A stretch of DNA of 64,000 bases from Echinicola jeungdonensis (GCF_030409905.1 NZ_JAUFQT010000001.1:2397001-2461000); one strand, 5' to 3'. Shown: positions 1 to 9,615, counted from the stretch's first letter. Numbers and translations are program-made. The notes: a model not told the origin generated them from the sequence alone.

Positions 1-1172
1 GGCCATTCCCTCCAGTGCCATTAAATACCAACCTTACAGGATCCTCTTTTCCACCAATGCCCAATGGATGTACTTCTACGTTTGGCTTATCATTGGTTAG
101 GGTAGGATCTACCTCAAGCATGTGAGATCCCAAAACAAGGCTGTTGTTTGGATCAAAGTGGTAAGTGTAATCTTCCATAAAGGCATTTCCACCTTCAAGC
201 CCTGAAGCCATTACTTTCATTGCTCTTACCAAAGCAGCTGTTTTCCAGTCACCTTCACCAGCATAACCGAAACCATCAGCCATTAACCTTTGGGTAGCAA
301 TACCCGGCAACTGCTTCATGCCATGGAGGTCTTCGAATGTATTGGAGAAACCTTTGAACCCTCCTTCTACAAGGAAGTGACGCATTCCCAATTCGATTTT
401 GGCTGCATCCAAAAGGGATTGTCTTTTGTCCCCATTAGCATGAAGGTTATCAGAAAGTGTATAGGTGGCTTCATATTCATCGATCAGCTCCTTAAGCTGG
501 GCATCGGTCACCGCATTGATCCTCTCTACCAAGTCACCAACAGCAAATGTGTTTACAGAAAAACCAAAGCGAAGTTCTGCTTCTACTTTGTCCCCGTCTG
601 TTACGGCTACATTTCGCATGTTGTCTCCAAAGCGGGCGATTTTGGCTCCCTGCCAATCATGCCATCCGCTGGCAGCTCTGGCCCAAACATCAATTTGTTG
701 ATGTACCTCAGGATCTTTCCAATGACCTACAACCACCTTCCTGTTGACCTTCATTCTTGCGGCCATAAAACCAAATTCACGGTCACCATGAGCACTTTGG
801 TTCAGGTTCATAAAGTCCATATCAATGGAATTCCATGGGATATCCTGGTTGAACTGGGTGTGAAGGTGAAGCAAAGGCTTTTGCAAGATTTTCAAACCTG
901 TTACCCACATTTTGGCAGGAGAGAAAGTGTGCATCCAAGTGATCACCCCAATACAGTTAGGGGCTTGATTTGCTTCCTGGATTACCGAAGAAATTTCTTC
1001 CGTAGTTTTAACAATCGGCTTAAATACGGTGCTTACTGCAATTTTATCAGAAGCATTTAGCTCCTTGGCAATGATTTGGGAATGTTCGGCTACTTGACGG
1101 AGGGTTTCCTCACCATAAAGGTGCTGGCTCCCCGTGATAAACCAAACCTCGTTTTCTTTTAAATTTTTCATA
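1..1172 (-). CDS. araA: L-arabinose isomerase, partial (C-terminus off the left edge)
   Basis: Read on the minus strand from the ATG at 1172, the frame stays open to the window edge and gives about 390 residues of a family that is normally near 500. The N-terminus carries the AraA signature [10 protein letters not shown], and later stretches such as [16 protein letters not shown] and [10 protein letters not shown] match the regions holding the metal-binding Glu, Glu and His of the active site. The last metal-binding His lies beyond the window. The enzyme converts L-arabinose to L-ribulose in the cytoplasm. It lies 37 bases downstream of the symporter stop and in the same direction, so it is probably the third gene of an araR-symporter-araA operon. 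Confidence 0.95.
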
Positions 1173-1209
1173 TTAATAAAACCTCTAAATTGTTTTCTTT
1201 TTTAGGTAA

Positions 1210-3084
1210 TTACATCCAGAAGAAATAGTACAATAAGCCTACAATCAGGGTAATGCCTGCTGCACCTATATTGAAAGGAGTGGCAGTATTGAATAGGTCT
1301 GGGTCATTATCGAATGATTTAGCATCCGCAGTTTCCATTTTTACATTGGTGTAAAGGATAATTCCTAGCATAAGGAACATGGCTGCGATCATAAAGATGG
1401 ATTCAATGCCCATGTAGGCATAACTATCAAATAATGCAAACCCTAAAACGGTACAAACCACTGCAAGAATGATGAAGAAGTAACTTGCTGCCACTGATTT
1501 TGCAGCATGTTTACCAGACTTGTGTTCCGGATTGGCATAAGTTTTTTTCTCTGCAAAACTGATGATAGAAGCAATGAAGCAAAGAATGATGAAGACATAT
1601 CCCATTCTCAATAAGAATGGCATTTCCGGATAAAAAACTTTAAAGACAATTCCAGCAGGAATGGTGGCAATGGCCGTCCAAAGTGCTGCATTGGCTGTGG
1701 CTTGTCTCCAAAGAAGTCCCATACCAAAAACTACAACAACGCCGGGATAAATATAACCTGTATATTCTTGGATATATTGGAATACCTGGTCGAGTGAAGC
1801 CAATTGAGGTGCCACAATCATGGCAATAACCAGCGCCACAACAGCAACAATACGTCCCGTTTTAACCATTTCATGGTTGTTGGCATTAGGTCTGAAATAT
1901 TGCTTATAAATGTCCATGGTGAAAATGGTGGAGGTACTATTTATCATGGAAGCCAATGAGGAAACAATAGCAGCTGCCAATGCCGCAAATGCCAAACCTC
2001 GAATACCATCAGGGATGAAGTTTTTTAACAACCAAGGGTAAGCTTCATCAGACTTTTGGATAGTTCCAATTTGTTCAACAGGTACATTCAGAAGGGCAGA
2101 AAGTTGCTCTGGAGAATAATTGTTGATCAAAACATAAGCAGCAATACCAGGGATTACCACAATGATAGGCATAAGGATTTTGAGGTATCCAGCGAAGATC
2201 AAACCTTTTTTGGCTTCATTGATACTTTTTGCCGCAAGTCCCTTTTGGATAATGTATTGGTTAAAACCCCAATAACCCAGGTTGGTCAACCACATACCAC
2301 CAAGAATTACTGCCAACCCAGGCAAATCCTGAAAGGCATCCCTTTGGCCGCCGACCCCGTCAGGAACCATGGTTTTGCCTTGTGGCATGATCATAATAAA
2401 GTGGTCTTTGGCTTCTCGGTAAATATTAACCATTCCGGCAATGATTCCGTCCCCCATGCCAACAGCATCCAAAGCCAGGAAAGTGGTGATCAGACCTCCG
2501 GCTACAAGGATGATTACTTGAACTACATCCGTCCAGGCAACAGCTTCCAAGCCACCGTAAATAGAATAAATTCCAGAAAAGACCAGCAACCCGATGATAC
2601 CGTATTGCAGCTCAATTCCCATGATTTTGTCCAAGGCCAATGCGCCAAGGTAACTTACTGAAGTAAGGTTGACAAAGACATATACCAATAACCAAAAGAC
2701 AGCAAAAGCAGTACTTACCCCTTTGTTAAATCGTTCATTCAAAAATTGGGGCATGGTATAAGTCCCATGTTTTAGGAAAATCGGGAGGAAATACTTTGCA
2801 ACAAGAATAAGGGCAATACCAGCTATCCACTCATAAGCTGAAATTCCCAATCCTATGGCAAACCCGGAGCCAGATGTTCCGATAAAATGCTCCGCAGAAA
2901 TGTTGGCGGCAAGCAAGGAAGCCCCAACAGCCCACCATGTCAAAGATTTGTCCGCCAGGAAGTATTCCTGGGCGGTCTTTTCCACGCCTTTTTTAGACCT
3001 GGAAACCCATAAGCCGACTGATACAATCGCCAACCCGTAAAGGATAAAGATAATGTAATCTAACGTAGAAAAACCTGTGGTCAT
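1210..3084 (-). CDS. Sodium/sugar symporter, SSS family (probable arabinose importer)
   Basis: A 624-residue polytopic protein of the solute:sodium symporter family (vSGLT/SglT-like), with an N-terminus reading TTGFSTLDYIIF, the core region SLTWWAVGASLLAANISAE typical of SSS transporters, and about 14 hydrophobic segments. The frame extends upstream to 3144, but the ATG at 3084 gives the usual SSS N-terminus and avoids a polar leader, so it is chosen. Sugar specificity is inferred from position: it lies between a nudix-type arabinose regulator and araA, all in one direction. An imperfect palindrome at 3148-3170 upstream is a candidate operator. Confidence 0.9.
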   Translation of the reverse strand: MTTGFSTLDYIIFILYGLAIVSVGLWVSRSKKGVEKTAQEYFLADKSLTWWAVGASLLAANISAEHFIGTSGSGFAIGLGISAYEWIAGIALILVAKYFLPIFLKHGTYTMPQFLNERFNKGVSTAFAVFWLLVYVFVNLTSVSYLGALALDKIMGIELQYGIIGLLVFSGIYSIYGGLEAVAWTDVVQVIILVAGGLITTFLALDAVGMGDGIIAGMVNIYREAKDHFIMIMPQGKTMVPDGVGGQRDAFQDLPGLAVILGGMWLTNLGYWGFNQYIIQKGLAAKSINEAKKGLIFAGYLKILMPIIVVIPGIAAYVLINNYSPEQLSALLNVPVEQIGTIQKSDEAYPWLLKNFIPDGIRGLAFAALAAAIVSSLASMINSTSTIFTMDIYKQYFRPNANNHEMVKTGRIVAVVALVIAMIVAPQLASLDQVFQYIQEYTGYIYPGVVVVFGMGLLWRQATANAALWTAIATIPAGIVFKVFYPEMPFLLRMGYVFIILCFIASIISFAEKKTYANPEHKSGKHAAKSVAASYFFIILAVVCTVLGFALFDSYAYMGIESIFMIAAMFLMLGIILYTNVKMETADAKSFDNDPDLFNTATPFNIGAAGITLIVGLLYYFFWM

Positions 3085-3147
3085 AATAATATCAAATTGT
3101 GGGTTTATAGTTATGATTTTAAATGCCCAAATACAGGCTATCATAAT

Positions 3148-3170
3148 TTAAGTGTCGTATTTACACCTAA
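3148..3170. promoter_or_regulatory. Imperfect palindrome upstream of the arabinose symporter, candidate AraR operator
   Basis: Arms TTAAGTGT and ACACCTAA (7 of 8 paired) flank a 7-base spacer. The site sits about 65 bases upstream of the symporter start and between it and araR, where a repressor site is expected. That the nudix-type AraR binds here is inference; no second copy was found elsewhere in the operon. Confidence 0.35.
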
Positions 3171-3223
3171 AAATTCAGAAAAAAAAATTATGCGCAAAAA
3201 ATTATTCTTTAAGGCAGATCAAT

Positions 3224-3937
3224 TTATTCTTTTGCTCCTGGCATTTCATTTTTTGGAATAAAATTAAGTACCGTTTGGAAGCCGTCTTTGTACCTGCTTT
3301 CATCCAGGCTGTAATAATAGGCGCCTTTTTTTGAACTTGCTTTATCTTTTTCCTTTTCTTTAACCAACATATTGGTAGAGAGCACCTTCCTGGTGAAATT
3401 ACGCTTGTCGATTTTGGTCTCATACAAGCTTTCATACATGGCTTGAAGGTGGGGGAGAGTGAATTTTTTGGGCAGCAATTCAAATAAAATAGGGTGTAAG
3501 GCTGCTTTATACCTTAATTGGTCTTTGGCCATCTCCACCATTTCTTCATGGTCAAAGATCAAATGTGGCAATTCGTTCATCCTAAACCAGTGTGCATGGA
3601 ATTTATCACTGATTTGTTGTTTGTATTTTTGAATGTCTATCAATGCCACATAGGCTACAGCAACCGTTCTTTCCACTGGGTCCCTGTCAGGCCGGCTAAA
3701 AGTGTGCATTTGTTCCATGTACACCTCTTCCAAACCTGTTAATTTGTACAAAATCCGGTTGGCTGCTTCATCCAATGATTCATTAAATTGTAAAAATCCC
3801 CCCATTAGGCTCCACTTTTCTTTTTCTGGGGCAAAGCCTCTTTGTATCAATAATAATTTATAGTCTGACCCGTCAAATCCAAAAATGATACAGTCAACAG
3901 CGACTAAAATACGGGTTTGGTTAGAATATTGAATCAT
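3224..3937 (-). CDS. araR: Nudix-type transcriptional regulator of arabinose use (AraR/NrtR family)
   Basis: 237 residues: an N-terminal nudix fold (about 1-145) followed by a winged-helix-like C-terminal domain (about 150-225, LPHLQAMYESLYETKIDKRNF). The nudix box starting at G47 keeps E53, R61 and G68, but the catalytic REUxEE core is replaced: I62, K65 and L66 stand where Glu residues belong. Loss of catalysis with retention of the fold is the mark of the NrtR/AraR regulators known from Bacteroides, which sense arabinose. It is the first gene of the minus-strand arabinose operon. A perfect 12-bp palindrome CCGAAATTTCGG at 3949-3960 lies just upstream of its start. Confidence 0.85.
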   Translation of the reverse strand: MIQYSNQTRILVAVDCIIFGFDGSDYKLLLIQRGFAPEKEKWSLMGGFLQFNESLDEAANRILYKLTGLEEVYMEQMHTFSRPDRDPVERTVAVAYVALIDIQKYKQQISDKFHAHWFRMNELPHLIFDHEEMVEMAKDQLRYKAALHPILFELLPKKFTLPHLQAMYESLYETKIDKRNFTRKVLSTNMLVKEKEKDKASSKKGAYYYSLDESRYKDGFQTVLNFIPKNEMPGAKE

Positions 3938-4281
3938 AGTTAGTTTTTCCGAAATTTCGGTTTTGTTTAATGCTATTGGAGCTTAGGTTGATTTTTGAGG
4001 TGTGTAAAATTAACTATTATTTTAATGACTTGTCAAGTTTCCTTCATTTTTGGGGAAATTTACGCTAAGATAATTGATTTGTTGCCAATATGTATCCTGT
4101 GCTTTAGGGGTTAAAATGAAGCAAGGTTTTCTCTTGTAGAGCAAAAACCGGAATACAGATAATTAAGTGACAAGAATACAGAGGGGCTGGGTGTTTTGAA
4201 TTTAGAGTGTTAAATATTGGGGTTACTTTGCAAGTTCAAATCACCTAAAAAAAGGCTTGGAGATGCAAATCCTTAACAACT
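3938..4281. other. Intergenic region upstream of araR, up to the IS21 insertion point
   Basis: 344 bases without a supported gene. It holds the 12-bp palindrome at 3949-3960 close to the araR start and presumably the araR promoter. The last six bases, 4276-4281 (ACAACT), are the left copy of the IS target duplication. Confidence 0.6.
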
Positions 4282-4461
4282 TGGATAATCCGGAGTAAAC
4301 TGACCCCTCCGAATTAGGCAATTATTCAGGTACCAAAGTGGCTTTAAGGGCCAGAATCGCCTGTCATTCCGGCGGATGTTGACCCCCTGAAGAAAAAATT
4401 GAGCTAAATCCGGAGCAAGCTGACCCCTTTGAGGCTTAAATTCCGGAGCAAGTTGACCCCT
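4282..4461. repeat. Left-end multiple terminal repeats of the IS21 element
   Basis: Four related copies of the pattern TCCGGAgnaanyTGACCCCT occur at about 4289-4308, 4368-4388, 4409-4428 and 4442-4461. IS21 elements carry several terminal repeats that act as transposase binding sites. Confidence 0.85.
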
Positions 4462-4518
4462 CTATGGAATGGTTTTGGTTTTTTAGCGGACATTTTCGAA
4501 ACCGCTAAGTATAATCCG

Positions 4519-6096
4519 ATGGCAGGTAAACCAAAACCGATGAGTCAGATCAAGCAGATGATTATTTTACGGCAGCAGGGCAAGGGCATCAAAACCATAG
4601 CCCGCATGCTGGAGATGAGCAAAAACACAGTCAAGAGCTATCTTTTTAAGCTGGACAAGCTGTTGGAAAACAATAAGAAAACAGGGCTTACGACGGAGAA
4701 GCTCCTGTCCATGGAGGTACCTGAGATTGAGAAACAGTTCCTTTCAGGGGACCCTTCTTACAAAGATCCCCGGTACGAACACTTTATCTCCAACCTTGCT
4801 TATTATCAAAAAGAGCTCCAGCGCAAAGGGGTGACCAAAACTCTTTTATGGGAAGAGTACAGGCAGTCCTATCCCGATGGATACGGCCGTAGCCAGTTTT
4901 GCCACCACCTCAACCAACAGGATCTTGCCCGGGCAAAGCCATCCATGGTACTTGAGCATAAGCCTGCAGAGAAGCTGTATATAGACTTTGCAGGCAAGCC
5001 CATCGCCTACATAGACAGGGAAACCGGAGAAGAGGTCCGGTGCCAGCTGTTTGTGGCCTGCCTTCCCTATTCGGATTATGCCTTTGCCATGGCCGTGGCC
5101 TCCCAGACCATCCCGGACTTCCTATATGCCCTAAGCCGTTGTATGGAGCAGTTGGGGGGTGTGCCACAGCTGTTGGTCCCCGATAACCTGAAAGCCGCAG
5201 TGAACAAAGCCGACAAGTATGAGCCAAGTATCAACCAGGCCCTTGAGGATTTTGCCAACCACTACGGCACGGCTGTAGTGCCTGCCAGGGCGAGGAAGCC
5301 GCAGGACAAGGCATTGGTAGAGAACCAGGTAAAGGTCCTTTACTCCCGGGTATATGCCAGGCTCAGGAATATGCAGTTCTTCGATATACACAGTTTAAAC
5401 AGGGCCATTGGCCAAAAGGTAAAAGCCCATAACCAGACCCGGATGCAGCAAAAGCCCTACTGCAGGGAAGAGAAGTTTCTCGCCGATGAGAAGGGCCTGT
5501 TGGGGAAACTCCCCGGGGAACGCTTCGAGCTGAGACACTATGCCCGGCTGACCGTTGCCAAAAACAACCACATCTATCTGGCCCGGGACAACCACTATTT
5601 CAGTGTCCCCTATACACTGATAGGCCAAAGGGTAAAGGTGATCTATACACGGAGTATGCTCTATGTGTTCCATAAAGGGGAACGGGTGGCCATACACAGC
5701 AGAGGCTTCAATCAAGGGAGTTATTCCACGCTCAAAGAACACCTGTGTTCCCAGCACCAGCATTATAGGGACAGAAGTCCTGAATATTACCGCAGCAAAG
5801 CCGCCCAACACTCAAAGGTCTTGTCCAGGTACATCTCCCTGCTGTTTAAACAGGGCAAGATCCCCGAACAGCTTTACAGGACCTGTGACGGGCTGCTCGC
5901 CCTGGGCAGGAAGGTGGATAAGGAGCGACTGGAGAAAGCCTGCAATACAGCCATGGAGTACAAAGTATACTCCTATACCTTTATCAAGAACATGCTGGAA
6001 AACAATATGACAGAAGCTACAGCGGAGCCGTCTGCCAGGGAACTTCCTGAACACGGGAATGTCAGGGGAAAAACATATTATGACCAATATCAATAA
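4519..6096 (+). CDS. istA: IS21 transposase IstA
   Basis: 525 residues with an N-terminal helix-turn-helix (GKGIKTIARMLEMSKNTVKS, about residues 19-38) and an rve-type DDE catalytic core. The likely catalytic residues are D156 (YIDFAG), D222 (VPDNLKA) and E268 (ALVENQV). The frame is open from 4429, but that part lies over the terminal repeats, so the ATG at 4519 (MAGKPKPMSQIK) is chosen. It is followed after 18 bases by istB, the usual arrangement. GC content is higher than in host genes. Confidence 0.95.
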   Translation: MAGKPKPMSQIKQMIILRQQGKGIKTIARMLEMSKNTVKSYLFKLDKLLENNKKTGLTTEKLLSMEVPEIEKQFLSGDPSYKDPRYEHFISNLAYYQKELQRKGVTKTLLWEEYRQSYPDGYGRSQFCHHLNQQDLARAKPSMVLEHKPAEKLYIDFAGKPIAYIDRETGEEVRCQLFVACLPYSDYAFAMAVASQTIPDFLYALSRCMEQLGGVPQLLVPDNLKAAVNKADKYEPSINQALEDFANHYGTAVVPARARKPQDKALVENQVKVLYSRVYARLRNMQFFDIHSLNRAIGQKVKAHNQTRMQQKPYCREEKFLADEKGLLGKLPGERFELRHYARLTVAKNNHIYLARDNHYFSVPYTLIGQRVKVIYTRSMLYVFHKGERVAIHSRGFNQGSYSTLKEHLCSQHQHYRDRSPEYYRSKAAQHSKVLSRYISLLFKQGKIPEQLYRTCDGLLALGRKVDKERLEKACNTAMEYKVYSYTFIKNMLENNMTEATAEPSARELPEHGNVRGKTYYDQYQ

Positions 6097-6114
6097 CTTA
6101 AACTTTAAACAACT

Positions 6115-6837
6115 ATGCCCAATCCGATCGAAACACAACTTATCAAACTCAGGCTCCACGGCATGCACCAAACATGGACAACGCTACAGGAGACCCGTAA
6201 AAACCAAAGCCTCTCCCTTGCCGAAGGACTTGAGCTTATGTTACAGGCAGAAGAACAGGAAAGAGACAACAGGAGGTTTAAAAGACTGGAATCCAACGCA
6301 GGGTTCCGTTACAAAGCTTCACTGGAAGAACTCTCCCTGGACAAAACCAGGGGCCTGGATGATATGCTCCTGGCAACCCTGGCAACCGGGGAATATATAA
6401 CCAATGGGGATGCTGTACTTGTCACGGGGGCTACCGGCTGTGGAAAAAGTTACCTGGCCTCGGCCCTTGGCCACCAGGCCTGTGTGCATGGGAAAAAGGT
6501 CGCTTACTTCAACACCCAAAAGCTCATGATCAAAATCAAGATGGTCAGACTGGACGGCACTGCCATCAGGTTCTTTGATAAACTGGCAAAAACGGACCTG
6601 CTCATCCTCGATGACTTCGGCCTGACAAACCTGGATAAACAGCAACAGATCGATCTTATGGAGCTTATCGAAGACAGGCACGGTAAAAAATCCACTATTA
6701 TTGCAAGTCAGCTCCCTGTCTCAAGCTGGTACGATGTCATAGGTGAGCCGACCATCGCAGATGCCATTCTTGACCGGTTGGTACACGTCTCCTACAGAAT
6801 CGAGCTGAAAGGGGAAAGTCTCAGAAAAAAAATGTAA
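6115..6837 (+). CDS. istB: IS21 helper ATPase IstB
   Basis: 240 residues, the usual IstB length. A Walker A motif GATGCGKS (105-112) and Walker B LLILDDFG (162-169) identify a DnaA/DnaC-like AAA+ ATPase that helps the IstA transposase select and capture target DNA. It starts with ATG 18 bases after the istA stop and is complete. Confidence 0.95.
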   Translation: MPNPIETQLIKLRLHGMHQTWTTLQETRKNQSLSLAEGLELMLQAEEQERDNRRFKRLESNAGFRYKASLEELSLDKTRGLDDMLLATLATGEYITNGDAVLVTGATGCGKSYLASALGHQACVHGKKVAYFNTQKLMIKIKMVRLDGTAIRFFDKLAKTDLLILDDFGLTNLDKQQQIDLMELIEDRHGKKSTIIASQLPVSSWYDVIGEPTIADAILDRLVHVSYRIELKGESLRKKM

Positions 6838-6880
6838 AATTGTCAGGCCATCTGATTATTAAACCAAACCTCTCCTAAAG

Positions 6881-6928
6881 AGGGGTCAATATGCCCGGAA
6901 CAGGGGTCAATATCATCCGGAATATCCA
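6881..6928. repeat. Right-end terminal repeats of the IS21 element
   Basis: Two copies of AGGGGTCAATAT followed by a CCGGA box, at 6881-6899 and 6902-6921, in inverted orientation to the left-end copies. The outer copy runs to the terminal TATCCA at 6928. Confidence 0.85.
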
Positions 6929-7026
6929 ACAACTCCAGTTCGGCCAAGATTCTTTGATAAAAACTGCGGGTTTTGAATCTCAATCCTTATGTTACTTTCT
7001 TATCTCTTAAATTTCAATTCTCACAA

Positions 7027-7422
7027 CTAATATTCATCATTGATCTCCAGCCAATACCCATTAGGATCCTTGAGGTAAATTTGACGAATACCATCAGGCC
7101 TAATATTAATTTTACTTTTTTCCCCAGGCCAATCCTCAAAATGGATGTTTTTTTTATTGAGTTGATATATAAAACCGTCAAGGTTAGTCATACTAAAACA
7201 AAGGTGATTGACCTTATTGATAGTGGGAGTTTGCCATGGGGATTCTTTCTCTATGAGATGTAATTGTCCTTCACCAATACTAAACCAGGCATGTAAACCA
7301 TCCTTAAAAGGTTCGTCGATTTCTTCCAGGCCAATCAAGTTTTGGTAAAATTCTGAACTTGCTTTTAAATCCTTCACATAGACAGCGATGTGATTTATTT
7401 TGGTTGGTTGATGATTGCTCAT
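7027..7422 (-). CDS. VOC (glyoxalase/bleomycin-resistance fold) family protein
   Basis: 131 residues forming one vicinal-oxygen-chelate module pair: INHIAVYVKDL at the start with a possible metal-binding His, a second half beginning near VNHLCFSM, and the closing LKDPNGYWLEI with the usual terminal Glu ligand. Such proteins bind a divalent metal and act on small molecules. The fold is clear but the substrate is not. It is a lone gene whose stop lies about 100 bases from the IS21 right end. Confidence 0.85.
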   Translation of the reverse strand: MSNHQPTKINHIAVYVKDLKASSEFYQNLIGLEEIDEPFKDGLHAWFSIGEGQLHLIEKESPWQTPTINKVNHLCFSMTNLDGFIYQLNKKNIHFEDWPGEKSKINIRPDGIRQIYLKDPNGYWLEINDEY

Positions 7423-7734
7423 TTCTAAATTTTTTTATTTGAAGGAAATTGTTCGCAGGGAAAATATTGAGACCAACAATTTGGATGCCTGAAATAAATC
7501 AATTTGGTATAAAATCAACAGCTTTTTAAATGAAAAAGGTAAAGATTTAATTAAGGCTCATGGGAAATTAATATGTTCAAATTTGTTTTTGTAATCAGTG
7601 GTTGATTTGCCTAGGTACTGATCCCTAAAGTGAGATACTGAAAACAATTCAGGTAAACACCCATTTTTTTATTGGGATTGAATAAAAAATGTGGCGATTG
7701 ATAAGGTGAAATTTTTTAAAAATGAGAAGGAAAT
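7423..7734. other. Intergenic region between ctpA terminator and VOC gene
   Basis: About 310 AT-rich bases. It must contain the promoter of the VOC gene. I see no open frame, repeat or strong structure in it. Confidence 0.5.
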
Positions 7735-7766
7735 AAAAAAGGCGGATCAATCGATCCGCCTTTTTT
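7735..7766. terminator. Bidirectional rho-independent terminator after ctpA
   Basis: An A6 run, a perfect 8-bp stem GGCGGATC/GATCCGCC with AATC loop, and a T6 run. It begins two bases past the ctpA stop and would also stop transcription from the opposite strand. Confidence 0.92.
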
Positions 7767-7767
7767 A

Positions 7768-9453
7768 TTATTCTTGAGTGACTGGAACCTCTTCTTTAAA
7801 AGCGAGTTTTTCTGCCTCATCAAACAGTTTTAGACTTTGTTGGTAAATCTCATTTACATCATTGATGACCTTATAAAATGCATTGTCATCATAAATATTT
7901 CTACCCATATGGGCTTTAATAAGGATCTTTAAATATTCTTTAGACTTGGAATAAGCTTGTTGATCAAACTTAACATTGTTTTTTTTGCCAATTTTGATGA
8001 TTTCATTCAGCATGGCATCAGATACTTCGTAGTCTTGGTAATATTCTTCAAAGTTCATTTTTTCAAACTTCTTCTTGTTGTTGTCCAGGAATTCCATGAT
8101 AAACTCCCTGTGGGTATCACTTCCAAATAGCCTGTTAACATAGGAGCTGGTCATGGAAGTGTCCATGGGCACAAAGTAATCAGGCATGATTCCACCACCA
8201 CCGTAAACGGTTCTTCCTTTGGTGGTTTCAAACTTCAGGCTGTCATTAAATTTGATGCTGTCAGCACTGAAAAACTCACCGTGTTCAAACCTGTTGATCC
8301 AGTCCATATTGTAATCTTCCTCAGCATCTTCCCCATATGGTTTTTGAATAGATCTTCCGGAAGGAGTGTAATACCTGGCTATTGTTAACCTCAGTTCAGC
8401 TCCATCAGTTAAATCAATCGGCATTTGTACAAGACCTTTACCAAATGACCTTCGACCTACAACGAGTGCCCTGTCATTATCCTGAAGGGCTCCGGCCACA
8501 ATTTCTGATGCAGATGCACTTCCCTCATTGATCAATACTACCACGGATCCATCTTCAAATTTGCCAGGTTTGATGGCATATGCTTTTTGATTGTATCGGT
8601 TGACTTTTCCTTTTTGGGAAACAATAAGGGCGTTATCAGCTAAAATTTCATCTGCAATATTAATAGCAGCTCCCATGTAGCCCCCTGGATTACCTTGAAG
8701 ATCAAGTACAAGCTTGCTCATTCCCTTTTCTTTCAATTCTTCCAGAGCTTCTTTAAACTCTTCATAGGTGGTTGCGGCAAATCGGGTGATTTTAATATAG
8801 CCAATATCTTTATTGATCATGTAAGAAGCATTGATGCTGAATTGGGGTATTTTATCCCTTGTAATAGCAAAATCGATAAGCCCTTTGTGGTTTTTTCTTT
8901 TGATAGAAACATTGACCACCGTTCCTTTAGGTCCTCGTAATAAGTCAAAAACATCCCTATTGGTGACACCTGTTCCGGCCACTGTCTCACCATCTACCTT
9001 AATGATTTGGTCACCTGACTGGATTCCCAATTTTTCGGAGGGGCCTCCAGTCAATGGGGCCACTACATAAATGGTGTCCCTCAAAATGCCGAATTCTACT
9101 CCAATGCCATCAAATTCACCATCCAGTTGGGACTGGGCCAACTCTGCATCCTCTGCAGGGATATAGCTAGAATGGGGGTCCAGTTTTTCAAGCATTTTTT
9201 CGATACCATGTTCCACCAGTTCATTGGTGTCCACGCTATCTACATAATCCCGGTTAATGTAGGTGATGATTTCCTGAATTTTATAAATAGCCGATTTCAA
9301 ATCATTATGGTCAGATTTGGGCTCTGCAAAAGTGGCCCCGATCCATATTCCAGCAGAGATAGCCAAAGCAAGGATGATGGGGAGTCTGATTTGGGATTTG
9401 CTGTTTTTTATTCCTTTCGCGCTCTCACGCAATCTATTTTTTTCTTCACTCAC
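7768..9453 (-). CDS. ctpA: Carboxyl-terminal processing protease, S41A family, membrane-anchored
   Basis: 561 residues. A cytoplasmic N-terminus precedes one membrane segment (about 23-43), so the protease faces the periplasm. A PDZ domain spans about 105-190 (GIGVEFGILRD, GPSEKLGIQSGDQI). The S41 catalytic part contains GSASASE with the probable nucleophile S314 and the general-base lysine K339 in FGKGLVQ. About 160 further residues follow, typical of Bacteroidota CtpA. These proteases process or degrade periplasmic and lipoprotein substrates from their C-terminus. The gene stands alone, with a -7 box at 9503-9510 and a terminator directly behind. Confidence 0.95.
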   Translation of the reverse strand: MSEEKNRLRESAKGIKNSKSQIRLPIILALAISAGIWIGATFAEPKSDHNDLKSAIYKIQEIITYINRDYVDSVDTNELVEHGIEKMLEKLDPHSSYIPAEDAELAQSQLDGEFDGIGVEFGILRDTIYVVAPLTGGPSEKLGIQSGDQIIKVDGETVAGTGVTNRDVFDLLRGPKGTVVNVSIKRKNHKGLIDFAITRDKIPQFSINASYMINKDIGYIKITRFAATTYEEFKEALEELKEKGMSKLVLDLQGNPGGYMGAAINIADEILADNALIVSQKGKVNRYNQKAYAIKPGKFEDGSVVVLINEGSASASEIVAGALQDNDRALVVGRRSFGKGLVQMPIDLTDGAELRLTIARYYTPSGRSIQKPYGEDAEEDYNMDWINRFEHGEFFSADSIKFNDSLKFETTKGRTVYGGGGIMPDYFVPMDTSMTSSYVNRLFGSDTHREFIMEFLDNNKKKFEKMNFEEYYQDYEVSDAMLNEIIKIGKKNNVKFDQQAYSKSKEYLKILIKAHMGRNIYDDNAFYKVINDVNEIYQQSLKLFDEAEKLAFKEEVPVTQE

Positions 9454-9502
9454 GATTAGCCTAATTTATTTATCAATTCACAAATTCAATTTGCCACAAA
9501 TT

Positions 9503-9510
9503 CAAATATA
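9503..9510 (-). promoter_or_regulatory. Bacteroidota -7 box TATATTTG, probable ctpA promoter
   Basis: On the minus strand the sequence reads TATATTTG, an exact match to TAnnTTTG, about 50 bases upstream of the ctpA ATG. No clear -33 element was identified. Confidence 0.5.
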
Positions 9511-9601
9511 CAATTTAACATTGTTTTACACTATTTCGTTTTTGTAAACGTAATAAAATCAATTTAGGGGGCTAATCCCCGGAAATTAGCTTAAATTATT
9601 T

Positions 9602-9609
9602 TACTTTTG
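9602..9609 (+). promoter_or_regulatory. Bacteroidota -7 box TACTTTTG in front of the RIC gene
   Basis: TACTTTTG matches TAnnTTTG exactly and ends seven bases before the ATG at 9616. Transcription would then begin at or next to the start codon, implying a leaderless or nearly leaderless mRNA. Confidence 0.45.
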
Positions 9610-9615
9610 TCTAAT

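Larger units (their letters stand above)
4282..6928 (+). mobile_element. Complete IS21-family insertion sequence with 6-bp target duplication
   Basis: The element is 2647 bases long and encodes istA and istB. Its ends are inverted: TGGATAATCCGGA at the left matches the complement of TCCGGAATATCCA at the right, with TG/CA termini. The flanks are identical: ACAACT at 4276-4281 and ACAACT at 6929-6934. The genes are visibly more GC-rich than the host DNA around them. Both reading frames, both ends and the duplication are intact, so the copy is probably recent and functional. It landed between the VOC gene and araR without breaking a recognisable gene. Confidence 0.93.

Noticed and set aside
4910..5811. 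Several long minus-strand frames inside istA
   Set aside because: They are shadows of the GC-rich istA frame with no protein-like composition.
4265..6960. A ~30-codon minus-strand frame across the rebuilt IS21 target site
   Set aside because: It has no ATG start and is too short to judge; joining the flanks gives several short frames, so no gene disruption can be claimed.
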